A DNA stretch of 11,917 bases from NCBI GenBank assembly GCA_964620345.1, contig CAZUHK010000095.1, positions 1-11,917 of the forward strand. Direction: 5' to 3'. Both the position numbers and the translations under genes were made by a program. The DNA is from CAZUHK01 sp964620345. GTDB taxonomy: Bacteria; Planctomycetota; Phycisphaerae; Phycisphaerales; Zrk34. Within the stretch, counting starts at the first letter, position 1. Every line of letters begins with the position of its first letter. Below, piece by piece: positions 1 to 7,513 of the stretch. The notes under the pieces are model-generated. The model was not told where the DNA came from. It did not search any database and saw nothing but the letters and a program-made list of their open reading frames with translations.

Positions 1-89
1 CGTGCCGTTACGCTGGGTGAGACTCGCCATGTCGGGACTCCGGGTCGTGGCCGTTGCCAACGCCCGCGAGTCCCGAAACCGGGCGAAAC

Positions 90-109
90 TGTACACAGTT
101 TTGTGTACA
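90..109. repeat. Perfect 8-bp inverted repeat in an AT-rich island (possible operator)
   Basis: TGTACACA (90-97) and TGTGTACA (102-109) form a perfect inverted repeat around a 4-nt spacer, GTTT. The 6-bp palindrome TGTACA occurs in both arms. The island stands out from the GC-rich surroundings and lies just beyond the tRNA terminator, on the side of whatever gene lies left of the window. The size and symmetry suit a dimeric regulator's operator, but no target gene is visible here. A short hairpin is the alternative. Confidence 0.4.
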
Positions 110-129
110 CTTTGCCCATGTTTGCCACG

Positions 130-162
130 TAAAAAGGGACTCGCGGCGAGCGCAAGTCCCTG
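130..162 (-). terminator. Intrinsic terminator of the initiator tRNA gene
   Basis: Read on the minus strand, AGGGACT (161-155) and AGTCCCT (141-135) form a perfect 7-bp stem around a 13-nt GC-rich loop. The stem runs straight into a run of T residues (complement of the A run at 131-135). It starts 13 nt beyond the 3' end of the tRNA, so it most likely ends the tRNA transcript. Confidence 0.8.
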
Positions 163-174
163 TCAGAGAAGGAA

Positions 175-248
<74 letters not shown>

Positions 249-266
249 TCGGTGGATTAGCGGGAG

Positions 267-294
267 ATTGTATATCGGTTGGTCGCATTGTCAA
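267..294 (-). promoter_or_regulatory. Sigma70-type promoter of the initiator tRNA
   Basis: On the minus strand TTGACA (294-289, perfect -35 consensus) is followed after 16 bp by TACAAT (272-267, five of six -10 matches). The predicted start is near 260, about 12 nt before the mature tRNA 5' end. It is the best promoter match in the window, as expected for a stable-RNA gene. Confidence 0.8.
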
Positions 295-325
295 TGCCGG
301 CACGAAATGGTGCAGGCGTGCCCGC

Positions 326-356
326 TTGCGCGAAGCCGGCGGCGGGGTGTTATCAT
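326..356 (+). promoter_or_regulatory. Possible aspS promoter
   Basis: TATCAT (351-356) is a reasonable -10 box. TTGCGC (326-331) is a weak -35 at a long 19-bp spacing. The same two hexamers recur 17 bp apart before the aminotransferase gene. The predicted leader to the aspS ATG is about 37 nt. Confidence 0.35.
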
Positions 357-399
357 GCCCGGCTTTGCCGACGCCCGAGAACCCGCAAGGACCACCATC

Positions 400-2178
400 A
401 TGCTCAAACGCACGCATCACTGCGCCGCGCTGCGGCTGGAGCACGTCGATCAGGACGTCACGCTGTGCGGCTGGGTGAACAACTACCGCGACCACGGCGG
501 GGTGATCTTCATCGACCTGCGCGACCGCGAAGGCATCACGCAGATCGTCTTTCATCCCGAGAACGCCGACGCCCATGCCGCGGGGGACAAGCTGCGCAAC
601 GAGGATGTCGTCGCCGTGCACGGCAGAGTCGTCCGGCGGCAGGAAGGCATGGCCAACGCCAAGCTTGCGACCGGCGACATCGAGGTGGACTGCGCCACGG
701 TCGAACTGCTCAACAAAGCCCAGACCCCGCCGTTCATGCCCGATGAGGCGCAGAAGGTCGGCGAAGAGCGGCGGCTGCAGTATCGCTTCATCCAGCTTCG
801 CAACAAGCGGATGCAGGACATCCTGCGCACGCGCCACCGGCTGAGCAAGACGGTGCGCGACTACTTTGACGAGCGGGGGTTTTACGAGGTCGAGACGCCG
901 TTGCTCTGCAAGAGCACGCCCGAGGGAGCACGGGATTACCTGGTGCCCTCGCGGCTGCAGGAGGGGCATTTCTACGCCCTGCCGCAGAGCCCGCAGTTGT
1001 TCAAGCAGATCCTGATGACCGCGGGGGTCGATCGGTATCTGCAGATCGCCCGCTGCTTCCGGGACGAGGATCCGCGGGCCGACCGACAGGCGGAGTTCAC
1101 GCAGATCGACCTGGAGATGGCGTTCGTCGAGCGCGACGACGTGATGGACATCTGCGAGGGCATGGCCCGGCGGGTTTGGAAGGAGATACTCGACGTCGAC
1201 GTGCCGCGGGTGCCACGGATGACCTACGCCGAGGCGATGGAGCGGTTCGGGTCGGATCGACCGGACCTGCGGTTCGACCTGGAGCTGGTCGATGTGACCG
1301 ACATCGCCGGGGGCACGGACTTCAAGGTATTCACCGGCGCGATCGCATCGGGCGGCGTGGTGAAGGCGTTTCGCGTGCCCGGCGGCGCCGAGCAACCGCG
1401 TAAGTACACCGATGGTCTGGCCGAGTGGGTCAAGCAGTTCGGCGCCGGGGGCCTGCCGGTCACCAAGGTCGTCGATGGCAAGTTCGAGACGGGCATTGCG
1501 AAGTTCATCGCCCCGGTGTTCGACGCGGTCTGCGAACGGCTTGAGGCGCAGAACGGCGACCTGCTGTGCTTCGGTGTTGATGCCCGCAAGGTCGTGGTCG
1601 ATCGGGTATTGGGGGAGCTTCGGCTGAAGATCGCTCACGACCTGGGCCTCATCCCCGAGGGCCAGTGGAAGTGGCTGTGGGTGGTCGATTTCCCGATGGT
1701 CGAGTGGGTCGAGGAAGACCGCCGCTGGTACTCACTGCACCACCCGTTCACCGCGCCCAAGCCCGAGCACCTGGACATGCTCGAAAGCGACACGGCCAAC
1801 GTGCTGACCGACGCCTACGACCTGGTGCTCAACGGCAGCGAGCTGGGCGGCGGGTCGATCCGTATCCACCGGCCGGACGTGCAGCAGCGCGTGTTCAACC
1901 TGTTGGGCATCCACGAGGAAGAAGCGGGGGCGAAGTTCGGCTTCCTGCTGGATGCGCTGAACTTCGGCGCCCCGCCCCACGGCGGTTTGGCGTTCGGTTT
2001 GGATCGCATGGTCATGCACCTGTGCGGCACGACCAACATCCGCGATGTCATCGCCTTCCCCAAGACCCAGAACGGCGCCGACCTGATGACCGGCGCCCCG
2101 GCCCCGGTCGACGAAGCCCAGCTCCGCGATCTGTCGCTGCGGGTGCAGAGCCATCACGCGCCGTCCAAGGCGGTGTAA
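400..2178 (+). CDS. aspS: Aspartyl-tRNA synthetase, bacterial type, probably non-discriminating
   Basis: A class IIb synthetase that charges tRNA-Asp with aspartate in the cytosol. The 592 residues match the bacterial length. An N-terminal OB-fold anticodon-binding domain (about 1-110) contains GWVNNYRDHGG and DLRDREG. Class II motif 2 is seen at about 213-242 (RCFRDEDPRADRQAEF), and a GAD-type insertion is expected at about 290-410. Motif 3 is GLAFGLDR at 529-536. His32 and Gly83 match the residues reported for the relaxed, Asp/Asn-dual enzyme of Pseudomonas aeruginosa, so it may also charge tRNA-Asn with Asp. I chose ATG 400 because homology begins there (MLKRTH) and AAGG at 387-390 is a usable ribosome site; an in-frame ATG at 355 overlaps the -10 box. 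No terminator is seen after the stop, so the next gene may be co-transcribed. Confidence 0.97.
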   Translation: MLKRTHHCAALRLEHVDQDVTLCGWVNNYRDHGGVIFIDLRDREGITQIVFHPENADAHAAGDKLRNEDVVAVHGRVVRRQEGMANAKLATGDIEVDCATVELLNKAQTPPFMPDEAQKVGEERRLQYRFIQLRNKRMQDILRTRHRLSKTVRDYFDERGFYEVETPLLCKSTPEGARDYLVPSRLQEGHFYALPQSPQLFKQILMTAGVDRYLQIARCFRDEDPRADRQAEFTQIDLEMAFVERDDVMDICEGMARRVWKEILDVDVPRVPRMTYAEAMERFGSDRPDLRFDLELVDVTDIAGGTDFKVFTGAIASGGVVKAFRVPGGAEQPRKYTDGLAEWVKQFGAGGLPVTKVVDGKFETGIAKFIAPVFDAVCERLEAQNGDLLCFGVDARKVVVDRVLGELRLKIAHDLGLIPEGQWKWLWVVDFPMVEWVEEDRRWYSLHHPFTAPKPEHLDMLESDTANVLTDAYDLVLNGSELGGGSIRIHRPDVQQRVFNLLGIHEEEAGAKFGFLLDALNFGAPPHGGLAFGLDRMVMHLCGTTNIRDVIAFPKTQNGADLMTGAPAPVDEAQLRDLSLRVQSHHAPSKAV

Positions 2179-2248
2179 GCCGGTTGACCGATCCGGGCGT
2201 CGCCGGGCGTCGTATTCGATGAAACCCAGCGTCAAGCGAGGCCGAGCC

Positions 2249-3202
2249 ATGCGAGCCGCGACCATCCTGACCGCCCTGCTGCTGACGACCCCCGCCGCTC
2301 TGGCCCAGAAGCGGCCGAGCGTGCATGAGTTTGTCGGCGTGTTCCTGCGCGCCTGCGACGAGATCGCCGCGATCAACGACGCGATGCTCATGGTCGATCG
2401 CAAGGAGCGGATGATGCTCGAGCATCTCGAAGCGATGGGTGACACGCTCGAGCAGCGCCCCGACCCGCTGCTGGAGGCGATGAAGCTGCAGCGGCGGATC
2501 GACGCGACCCGCGAGGCGCTGACCCAGGCCCGGGCCCGCGAGGATTCAGCGGTGGATCTGGAAATGCTGGCGTTCGAGATCAAGCTGCTGGAGCGGCACA
2601 TGGCGTTGCTGGAGGTCGAGGACGACGCGGCGCGCCAGCGGAAGATCGAAGCCATCGGCGCGGAGATCGCCCTGGTCAGGAACAAGGCACAGCAGCGTCG
2701 CGGGGAGATCGAGCAGCGGCACGCGAAGCTTCAGTCGAAGTATCGGCCGTACAAGTTCCCGCTGCAGCGGACGGAGATCATGAAGTTCATCGGCCAGCCG
2801 CGCAAGCCGGTCCGCACCCGCGCCCGGGGCAAGACCATGCTCAGCGAGCGGGCGATCGAGATCCGCTGGACCGATCCCGACCGCAAGATCGTCGCGCTGG
2901 CGATGATCTACTTTTCCGACCCCGATGAAAAGCCGGACTACCGTACGGTCGATCTGATCGACCACAAGCACCCGGCCGAGTACATCTCGAACGACCGCAT
3001 CATCGTGCACACCGGACCCAATCGGGTGATGATCCGCACCGATCACCCCGAGCTGCGCGAGCCGGGCGTGCTGCGCGGCCGGTTGGGCGAGTTCCTCGAC
3101 CTCGATGGCATCGCGAAGATCAAGCCCATCGTCCACGACCAGATGCCCGATGACTGGAATTCCAACAACAAAGAGCCGGACGAAGAAGAGGACGACGACT
3201 GA
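2249..3202 (+). CDS. Secreted coiled-coil protein of unknown function
   Basis: I do not recognise this 317-residue protein. Residues 1-20 (MRAATILTALLLTTPAALAQ) look like a Sec signal peptide, cut near Ala-Leu-Ala at 17-19, so the mature protein is probably periplasmic or exported. Residues ~33-165 are heptad-like, Leu/Met/Ile with many Glu, Arg and Lys, and no proline from about 73 to 166: a likely long coiled coil. Residues ~190-300 are mixed and probably beta-rich. The last ten residues are nearly all acidic (EPDEEEDDD). No cysteine pair or catalytic motif is obvious. I prefer ATG 2249 to in-frame ATG 2219 because GAGG (2238-2241) sits 7 nt ahead and the signal peptide then has a normal n-region. 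It lies 70 nt after aspS and may share its transcript; the pairing gives no functional clue. Confidence 0.85.
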   Translation: MRAATILTALLLTTPAALAQKRPSVHEFVGVFLRACDEIAAINDAMLMVDRKERMMLEHLEAMGDTLEQRPDPLLEAMKLQRRIDATREALTQARAREDSAVDLEMLAFEIKLLERHMALLEVEDDAARQRKIEAIGAEIALVRNKAQQRRGEIEQRHAKLQSKYRPYKFPLQRTEIMKFIGQPRKPVRTRARGKTMLSERAIEIRWTDPDRKIVALAMIYFSDPDEKPDYRTVDLIDHKHPAEYISNDRIIVHTGPNRVMIRTDHPELREPGVLRGRLGEFLDLDGIAKIKPIVHDQMPDDWNSNNKEPDEEEDDD

Positions 3203-3298
3203 CCGATCCGGTAGACAGGGCTGAAAACATGCCGTTGGGTCGAAGGTTACAATAGCGACCGTGATGAACTCAACGACTCCTCCAGCACGGATGCGGGC

Positions 3299-4591
3299 AT
3301 GAATGTACTTCTGATCGGCGGTGGTGGCCGCGAGCATGCATTGGGGTGGAAGCTCAAGCAATCCCGGCGCTGCGGCGGGTTGTTCTTCGCCCCGGGCAAC
3401 GCGGGCACGGCAAAGCTCGGGACGAACCTGGACCTCGCGGTCGAGCCGGTCACCCAGAGGGTGATCGACGGCATCGTTCATCACTGTCGGGCACGGAAGA
3501 TCGAGTTGATCGTCATCGGGCCGGAGGACCCGCTGAGCCAGGGCATGGCGGAGAAGCTCAAGAAACGGGGCTTCACCGTGTTCGGCCCGACGGCGGATGG
3601 CGCGCAGCTCGAGGCGGATAAGGCGTGGAGCAAAACGCTGATGCGCGCCGCGTCGATTCCCACGGCCGAGTCGCGCACTTTCACCAGCGCCGAGCAGGCG
3701 CTGGCCTACGTCCAGGCGCACGAGACGCCGGTGGTGGTCAAAGCCGCGGGCCTGGCCAAGGGCAAGGGTGTGAGCGTGTGCAAGGGCCCGGCGGAGGCCG
3801 AGCAAGCGGTGCGACGGATGATGGTCGAGCGGGAGTTCGGCGAAGCCGGGGACACGCTGGTGATCGAAGAGCGGCTGGTGGGGCAGGAGGTGTCGATCCT
3901 CGCGCTGGTCGATGGACGCAGCATCTACCTGCTCGAGCCCAGCCAGGATCATAAGCCGGTGGGCGAGGGCGACACCGGCCCGAACACCGGTGGCATGGGG
4001 GCCTACACGCCGACGCCGCTGGTCGATGATGCGTTGATGAGCCAGATCAATCGCGAGGTGCTGGTGCCGACCGTCGACGCGCTGCGGCGCGAGGGCATCG
4101 ACTATCGCGGCGTACTTTACGCGGGGCTGATGCTCACGCCCGGGGGGCTGAAGGTGCTGGAGTTCAACTGCCGCTTTGGCGACCCCGAATGCCAGGCGCT
4201 GATGGTGCGGCTCAAGGGCGACCTGCTCGAAGCGATGCTGGCCGTGGCCGAAGGGGATCTGACGCAGATCGACCTGCGGTGGGACCGGCGCGTCGCGTGC
4301 TGCGTGGTCGTGTGCAGCGGCGGCTACCCAGGCAAGTACGTCAAGGGCCTGCCGATCGACGGGCTGGCCGAGGTCGAGGCGATGGATGATGTGTGCCTGT
4401 TCCACGCGGGCACGAAGCTGGACGCATCGGGCAACGTGGTGACGGACGGCGGGCGCGTGCTGAACGTGGTCGCGCTCGGCGACGACCTGCCCAGTGCTCG
4501 GGATCGCGCGAACCAAGCGTGCGAGAAAATCCGGTTCGACGGCGCATTTTTCCGACGGGACATCGGGGACCGGGTGTTGAAAAGGGTGTGA
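3299..4591 (+). CDS. purD: Phosphoribosylamine-glycine ligase (GAR synthetase)
   Basis: Catalyses the second step of de novo purine synthesis: phosphoribosylamine + glycine + ATP gives glycinamide ribonucleotide. The 430 residues are the normal monofunctional length. The N-terminal Rossmann-like domain opens with NVLLIGGGGREHAL (2-15) and has IGPEDPLSQG (73-82). The ATP-grasp part shows KAAGLAKGKGV (148-158), EPSQDHKPVGEGDTGPNTGG (213-232) and the metal/ATP motif LEFNCRFGDPE (287-297). The C-terminal domain has SGGYPGKY (340-347). The start follows from the fixed distance to the glycine-rich loop. There is no clear Shine-Dalgarno. TACAAT at 3248-3253 could be a -10 box, leaving a leader of about 38 nt, but I see no matching -35. 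No other pur gene is adjacent. Confidence 0.97.
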   Translation: MNVLLIGGGGREHALGWKLKQSRRCGGLFFAPGNAGTAKLGTNLDLAVEPVTQRVIDGIVHHCRARKIELIVIGPEDPLSQGMAEKLKKRGFTVFGPTADGAQLEADKAWSKTLMRAASIPTAESRTFTSAEQALAYVQAHETPVVVKAAGLAKGKGVSVCKGPAEAEQAVRRMMVEREFGEAGDTLVIEERLVGQEVSILALVDGRSIYLLEPSQDHKPVGEGDTGPNTGGMGAYTPTPLVDDALMSQINREVLVPTVDALRREGIDYRGVLYAGLMLTPGGLKVLEFNCRFGDPECQALMVRLKGDLLEAMLAVAEGDLTQIDLRWDRRVACCVVVCSGGYPGKYVKGLPIDGLAEVEAMDDVCLFHAGTKLDASGNVVTDGGRVLNVVALGDDLPSARDRANQACEKIRFDGAFFRRDIGDRVLKRV

Positions 4592-4700
4592 TGCTCGCTG
4601 GACATCTTCTTCCATGCGGCACCACGCATCCTGGAATCCCTCGATACACTCGGCGTTCGTCTGGGAGTCGGCCGACCGCAAAGGCCCGCCCCGATGCCGA

Positions 4701-4729
4701 TTGCGCCGCGCCACGATGTTCACTATCAT
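4701..4729 (+). promoter_or_regulatory. Promoter of the aminotransferase gene, abutting its ATG
   Basis: TTGCGC (4701-4706), a 17-bp spacer and TATCAT (4724-4729) form a plausible sigma70 promoter. Only 7 nt separate the -10 box from ATG 4737, which places the predicted transcription start at or next to the first base of the start codon. Confidence 0.5.
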
Positions 4730-4736
4730 TCGCAGC

Positions 4737-5876
4737 ATGCTCGACCTCGAGACCATGATCGCCGGCCGCGCCCGCGCGATGGATGCCAGCGGGATCCGCC
4801 GCATCTTTGACCTCGCGGCCAGCGCGAAGGATCCGATCAACCTTTCGATCGGCCAGCCGCACTTCGAGGTGCCCGAGCCGATCCGCCGCGCCGCGTGCGA
4901 CGCGATCGACTCCGGCCGCAATGCCTACACGCAGACCCAGGGCATCGCCGAGCTGCGCGACGCGGCGGGCGCGATCATCTCCGGTCAGTTCGCCGCCGGC
5001 GGCCGCTGGGCCGACTTCGGCACGCTGATCACCTCCGGCGTGTCCGGCGGGCTGGTGCTGGCGCTGCTGGCAACCGTCGAGCCGGGCGATGAGGTGATCG
5101 TGCCCGACCCGTACTTCGTGATGTACAAGCAACTGGTGGCGATGGCCGGGGGCACGGCGGTGTACGTCGATACCTACCCCGATTTTCAGATGACCGCCCG
5201 GCGCGTCGAGCCGCTGATCACCGGGCGGACGAAGATGCTGCTGATCAGCAGCCCATCGAACCCGACGGGCGTGGTGACGCGGCCCGAAGCGATGCGGGAA
5301 CTGGCCGACCTGTGCGAGCGGCGCGGCGTGCTGCTGGTCAGCGATGAGATTTACGATGCCTTCTGCTACGCCAAGGTCGATGGCATCGCCCCGTCGCCCG
5401 CGGCGTTCGGCGATTCGCTCCTGGTGCTGCGCGGCTTTTCCAAGACCTACGCGATGACCGGCTGGCGCCTGGGCTACGCCGTGGGGCCGCGCCCGCTGAT
5501 CGAGCAGATGGCCAAGCTGCAACAGTACACCTTCGTCTGCGCCCCGGCCCCGGTGCAGCACGCCGGCGTCGCGGCGCTCAAGGTCGATATGACCGACCAC
5601 GTCGCGGCCTATCAGCACAAGCGGGACCGGGTTGTCGAAGCGCTTGACGATCGCTTTGAGCTGACCGTGCCCCAGGGCGCGTTCTACGCCTTTCCCAAGG
5701 TGCCCACCGGCGAGCGTGGCACGGCATTCGTCGAGCGCGCGATCGCGAAAAACCTGCTGATCATCCCCGGCGGCGTGTTCTCCGAACGCGACACCCACTT
5801 CCGCCTGAGCTACGCGACCGACGATGACACGCTCGACCGCGGCCTGGATTTGCTCAACGCTTTGGCCGCGGGCTGA
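4737..5876 (+). CDS. Class I/II PLP-dependent aminotransferase (aspartate/alanine type)
   Basis: A fold-type I PLP enzyme that moves an amino group between an amino acid and a 2-oxo acid. Counting from ATG 4737 (379 residues), visible landmarks are NAYTQTQG at 62-69, the SNPTG loop with Asn175, Asp203 and Tyr206 in SDEIYD, the Schiff-base Lys236 in GFSKTYAMTGWRLGY, and the carboxylate-binding Arg356 in HFRLSYA. These fit subgroup I-gamma; exact substrates cannot be read from sequence. The frame stays open upstream to 4614, but homology starts near SGIRRIFDLA (18-27), so the true start is 4737 or 4755. I favour 4737 because the promoter ends just before it. No Shine-Dalgarno is present, consistent with a leaderless mRNA. 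It is convergent with mgtE, 60 bp away, with no obvious terminator between. Confidence 0.93.
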   Translation: MLDLETMIAGRARAMDASGIRRIFDLAASAKDPINLSIGQPHFEVPEPIRRAACDAIDSGRNAYTQTQGIAELRDAAGAIISGQFAAGGRWADFGTLITSGVSGGLVLALLATVEPGDEVIVPDPYFVMYKQLVAMAGGTAVYVDTYPDFQMTARRVEPLITGRTKMLLISSPSNPTGVVTRPEAMRELADLCERRGVLLVSDEIYDAFCYAKVDGIAPSPAAFGDSLLVLRGFSKTYAMTGWRLGYAVGPRPLIEQMAKLQQYTFVCAPAPVQHAGVAALKVDMTDHVAAYQHKRDRVVEALDDRFELTVPQGAFYAFPKVPTGERGTAFVERAIAKNLLIIPGGVFSERDTHFRLSYATDDDTLDRGLDLLNALAAG

Positions 5877-5936
5877 TCCGACGTTTGGCCTCCCGGCCTC
5901 CGCGCCGTCCGCGTGGTCGGCCGCGAGCACTTTGGG

Positions 5937-7346
5937 TCAGATGCCCAGCACGATCATCGCGACGAGGAAATAGATGACCAGGCCGGCGAAATCGACGACG
6001 GTGGCGACGAACGGGGTGGAACAGGCGGCGGGGTCGACGCCGATCCATTCCAGGCCCAGCGGCAGCATGGCGCCGGTGACGACGCCGGTGATCACGACGC
6101 CGACGATCGCGGTGCCGATGGCAAAGCCCACGTGCAGCGCCGCGCTCAAGGCGCCCGCGCCGGCCGCGGGCAGCCACCAGGCGACGAGCGTGGCGACGAC
6201 CAGGCCGATCACACCCAGGATCGAGCCCAGCACCAAACCGCTGGCCAGCTCTCGCCCAAGGATCCGCCACCAGTCCGCGGGTCGCAGCTCGCCGACCGCC
6301 AGCGAGCGAACCATCAGCGTCGCGGCCTGCGTGCCGCTGTTGCCGCCGGAGGCGATGATCAGCGGCACAAACAGCGCGAGGATCGCCGTTTCCTGAAGCT
6401 GCTTGTGGAAGAAGCCCATCGCGGTCACCGTCAGCAGCCCGCCGAAGAAAAGCACCATCAACCACAGGCCGCGCTTGCGGATCAGGTCGGCCAGCGACGC
6501 CGAGAAGTAGCTGCGGCCCAGCGCCTCCATGCCGCCGAGCTTGTGGATGTCTTCGGTGGTCTCCTCCGCCGCCACGTCGGCCACGTCGTCGAAGGTCACG
6601 ATGCCCACCAGCACGTTGTCCTGATCGACGACCGGCAGCACGGGCAGGTCGTACCGCTGCATCATGCGCACGGCGGTCTCGCGGTCGTCCTGGGCGTTGA
6701 GGGAAACGACGCTGCCCTCGCGCAAATGTTCACAGGTCTGATCGGGCGCGGCCAACACCAGCTCGCGCAGGCGGATGTGGTCGATCAGATTGCCCGCGTC
6801 GTCGATCAGGTAAAGCGTGTGCAGCGTCTCGGCGTGCCGGCCGGAGTCGCGCAGTTGCTCGAGCGTCTGCTCGACGGTCCAGGCCGGCCGAACCGTGATG
6901 TACCGCGGCGTCATCAGCCGGCCGACCGATTCGGCGGGCCACTCCAGCGACCGCTCGGTCTCCGCCCGCGCCTCGGGTTCGAGCAGGTCCAGCGTGCTGC
7001 GCGCCAGATCGGACGGCGCGTCTTCGAGGAAGTCGACGCGGTCGTCGGTGTCCATCTCGTTGAACACCGCCGCGACCTGCTCGTCGCTCAGCTCGTCGAT
7101 CAGCGCTTCCTGATCGTCCTGTTCGAGGAAGTCGAACACGTCGGCGGCGCGCTCGCCGGACAGCAGCCGGAACGCCGCGGCACGCTGCGGCGGAGCCAGG
7201 CCCCTCAGCAAGTCGGCCACCTCGGGGTCCAGCAGTTCCTCCAGCGCCTCGCGCACCTCGCGCGTGCGGCCGTCGGCGAGCATCTGCTGCATCTCGGGCA
7301 GCAGCAACTCGGTCACCATGTCGTCGCGACTGTCGATCATGCCCAT
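5937..7346 (-). CDS. mgtE: Magnesium transporter/channel MgtE
   Basis: An inner-membrane Mg2+-selective, Mg2+-gated channel working as a homodimer. The 469 residues show the usual layout: an acidic helical N domain (about 15-140), a paired CBS domain region (about 141-260, starting at GRLMTPRYITVRP), a connecting helix, and about five membrane segments from residue 294 to the end. The family signatures PLIIASGGNSGTQAATLM (328-345) and GVDPAACSTPFVATVVDFAG (436-455) are present. Asp452 matches the pore Asp (D432 in Thermus thermophilus). GGGA lies 4 nt before ATG 7346; the second Met (ATG 7340) has a more normal spacing and could be the real start. TACACT (7407-7402) may be a -10 box, without a good -35. 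I saw no M-box-like Mg2+ riboswitch in the short leader. Confidence 0.97.
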   Translation of the reverse strand: MGMIDSRDDMVTELLLPEMQQMLADGRTREVREALEELLDPEVADLLRGLAPPQRAAAFRLLSGERAADVFDFLEQDDQEALIDELSDEQVAAVFNEMDTDDRVDFLEDAPSDLARSTLDLLEPEARAETERSLEWPAESVGRLMTPRYITVRPAWTVEQTLEQLRDSGRHAETLHTLYLIDDAGNLIDHIRLRELVLAAPDQTCEHLREGSVVSLNAQDDRETAVRMMQRYDLPVLPVVDQDNVLVGIVTFDDVADVAAEETTEDIHKLGGMEALGRSYFSASLADLIRKRGLWLMVLFFGGLLTVTAMGFFHKQLQETAILALFVPLIIASGGNSGTQAATLMVRSLAVGELRPADWWRILGRELASGLVLGSILGVIGLVVATLVAWWLPAAGAGALSAALHVGFAIGTAIVGVVITGVVTGAMLPLGLEWIGVDPAACSTPFVATVVDFAGLVIYFLVAMIVLGI

Positions 7347-7447
7347 GGGTTCCCGATCGCCTGGTTCGCCGTCATCGCATCACATACCGTCCACCGATGT
7401 CAGTGTACGCCACGGCCACCCGGTTGCACGAGCCGGAGCATCGCGGC

Positions 7448-7486
7448 CAACAAACAACGGCGGAACGACCGATGGCCGTTCCGCCG
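7448..7486 (-). terminator. Intrinsic terminator after the PEP-CTERM gene
   Basis: On the minus strand GGCGGAACG (7485-7477) and CGTTCCGCC (7467-7459) form a perfect 9-bp GC-rich stem with a 9-nt loop, followed by the T-rich GTTGTTTGTT. It begins 28 nt past the stop codon. It should prevent read-through into mgtE on the same strand. Confidence 0.8.
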
Positions 7487-7513
7487 GGCGGTTTGCCTGG
7501 ATGTGCGAATCGC

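Noticed and set aside
2193..2212. Tandem CCGGGCGTCG twice in the aspS downstream spacer
   Set aside because: Only two short copies of a GC-rich 10-mer; no structure or link to a start codon.
2185..3211. 12-bp repeat TGACCGATCCGG after aspS (2185-2196) and at the next gene's stop (3200-3211)
   Set aside because: A 12-mer match is expected by chance in a GC-rich window of this size, and no pairing or conserved context supports a function.
7347..7420. Mg2+ riboswitch (M-box) before mgtE
   Set aside because: The leader is too short and shows no conserved M-box elements or terminator-like switch.
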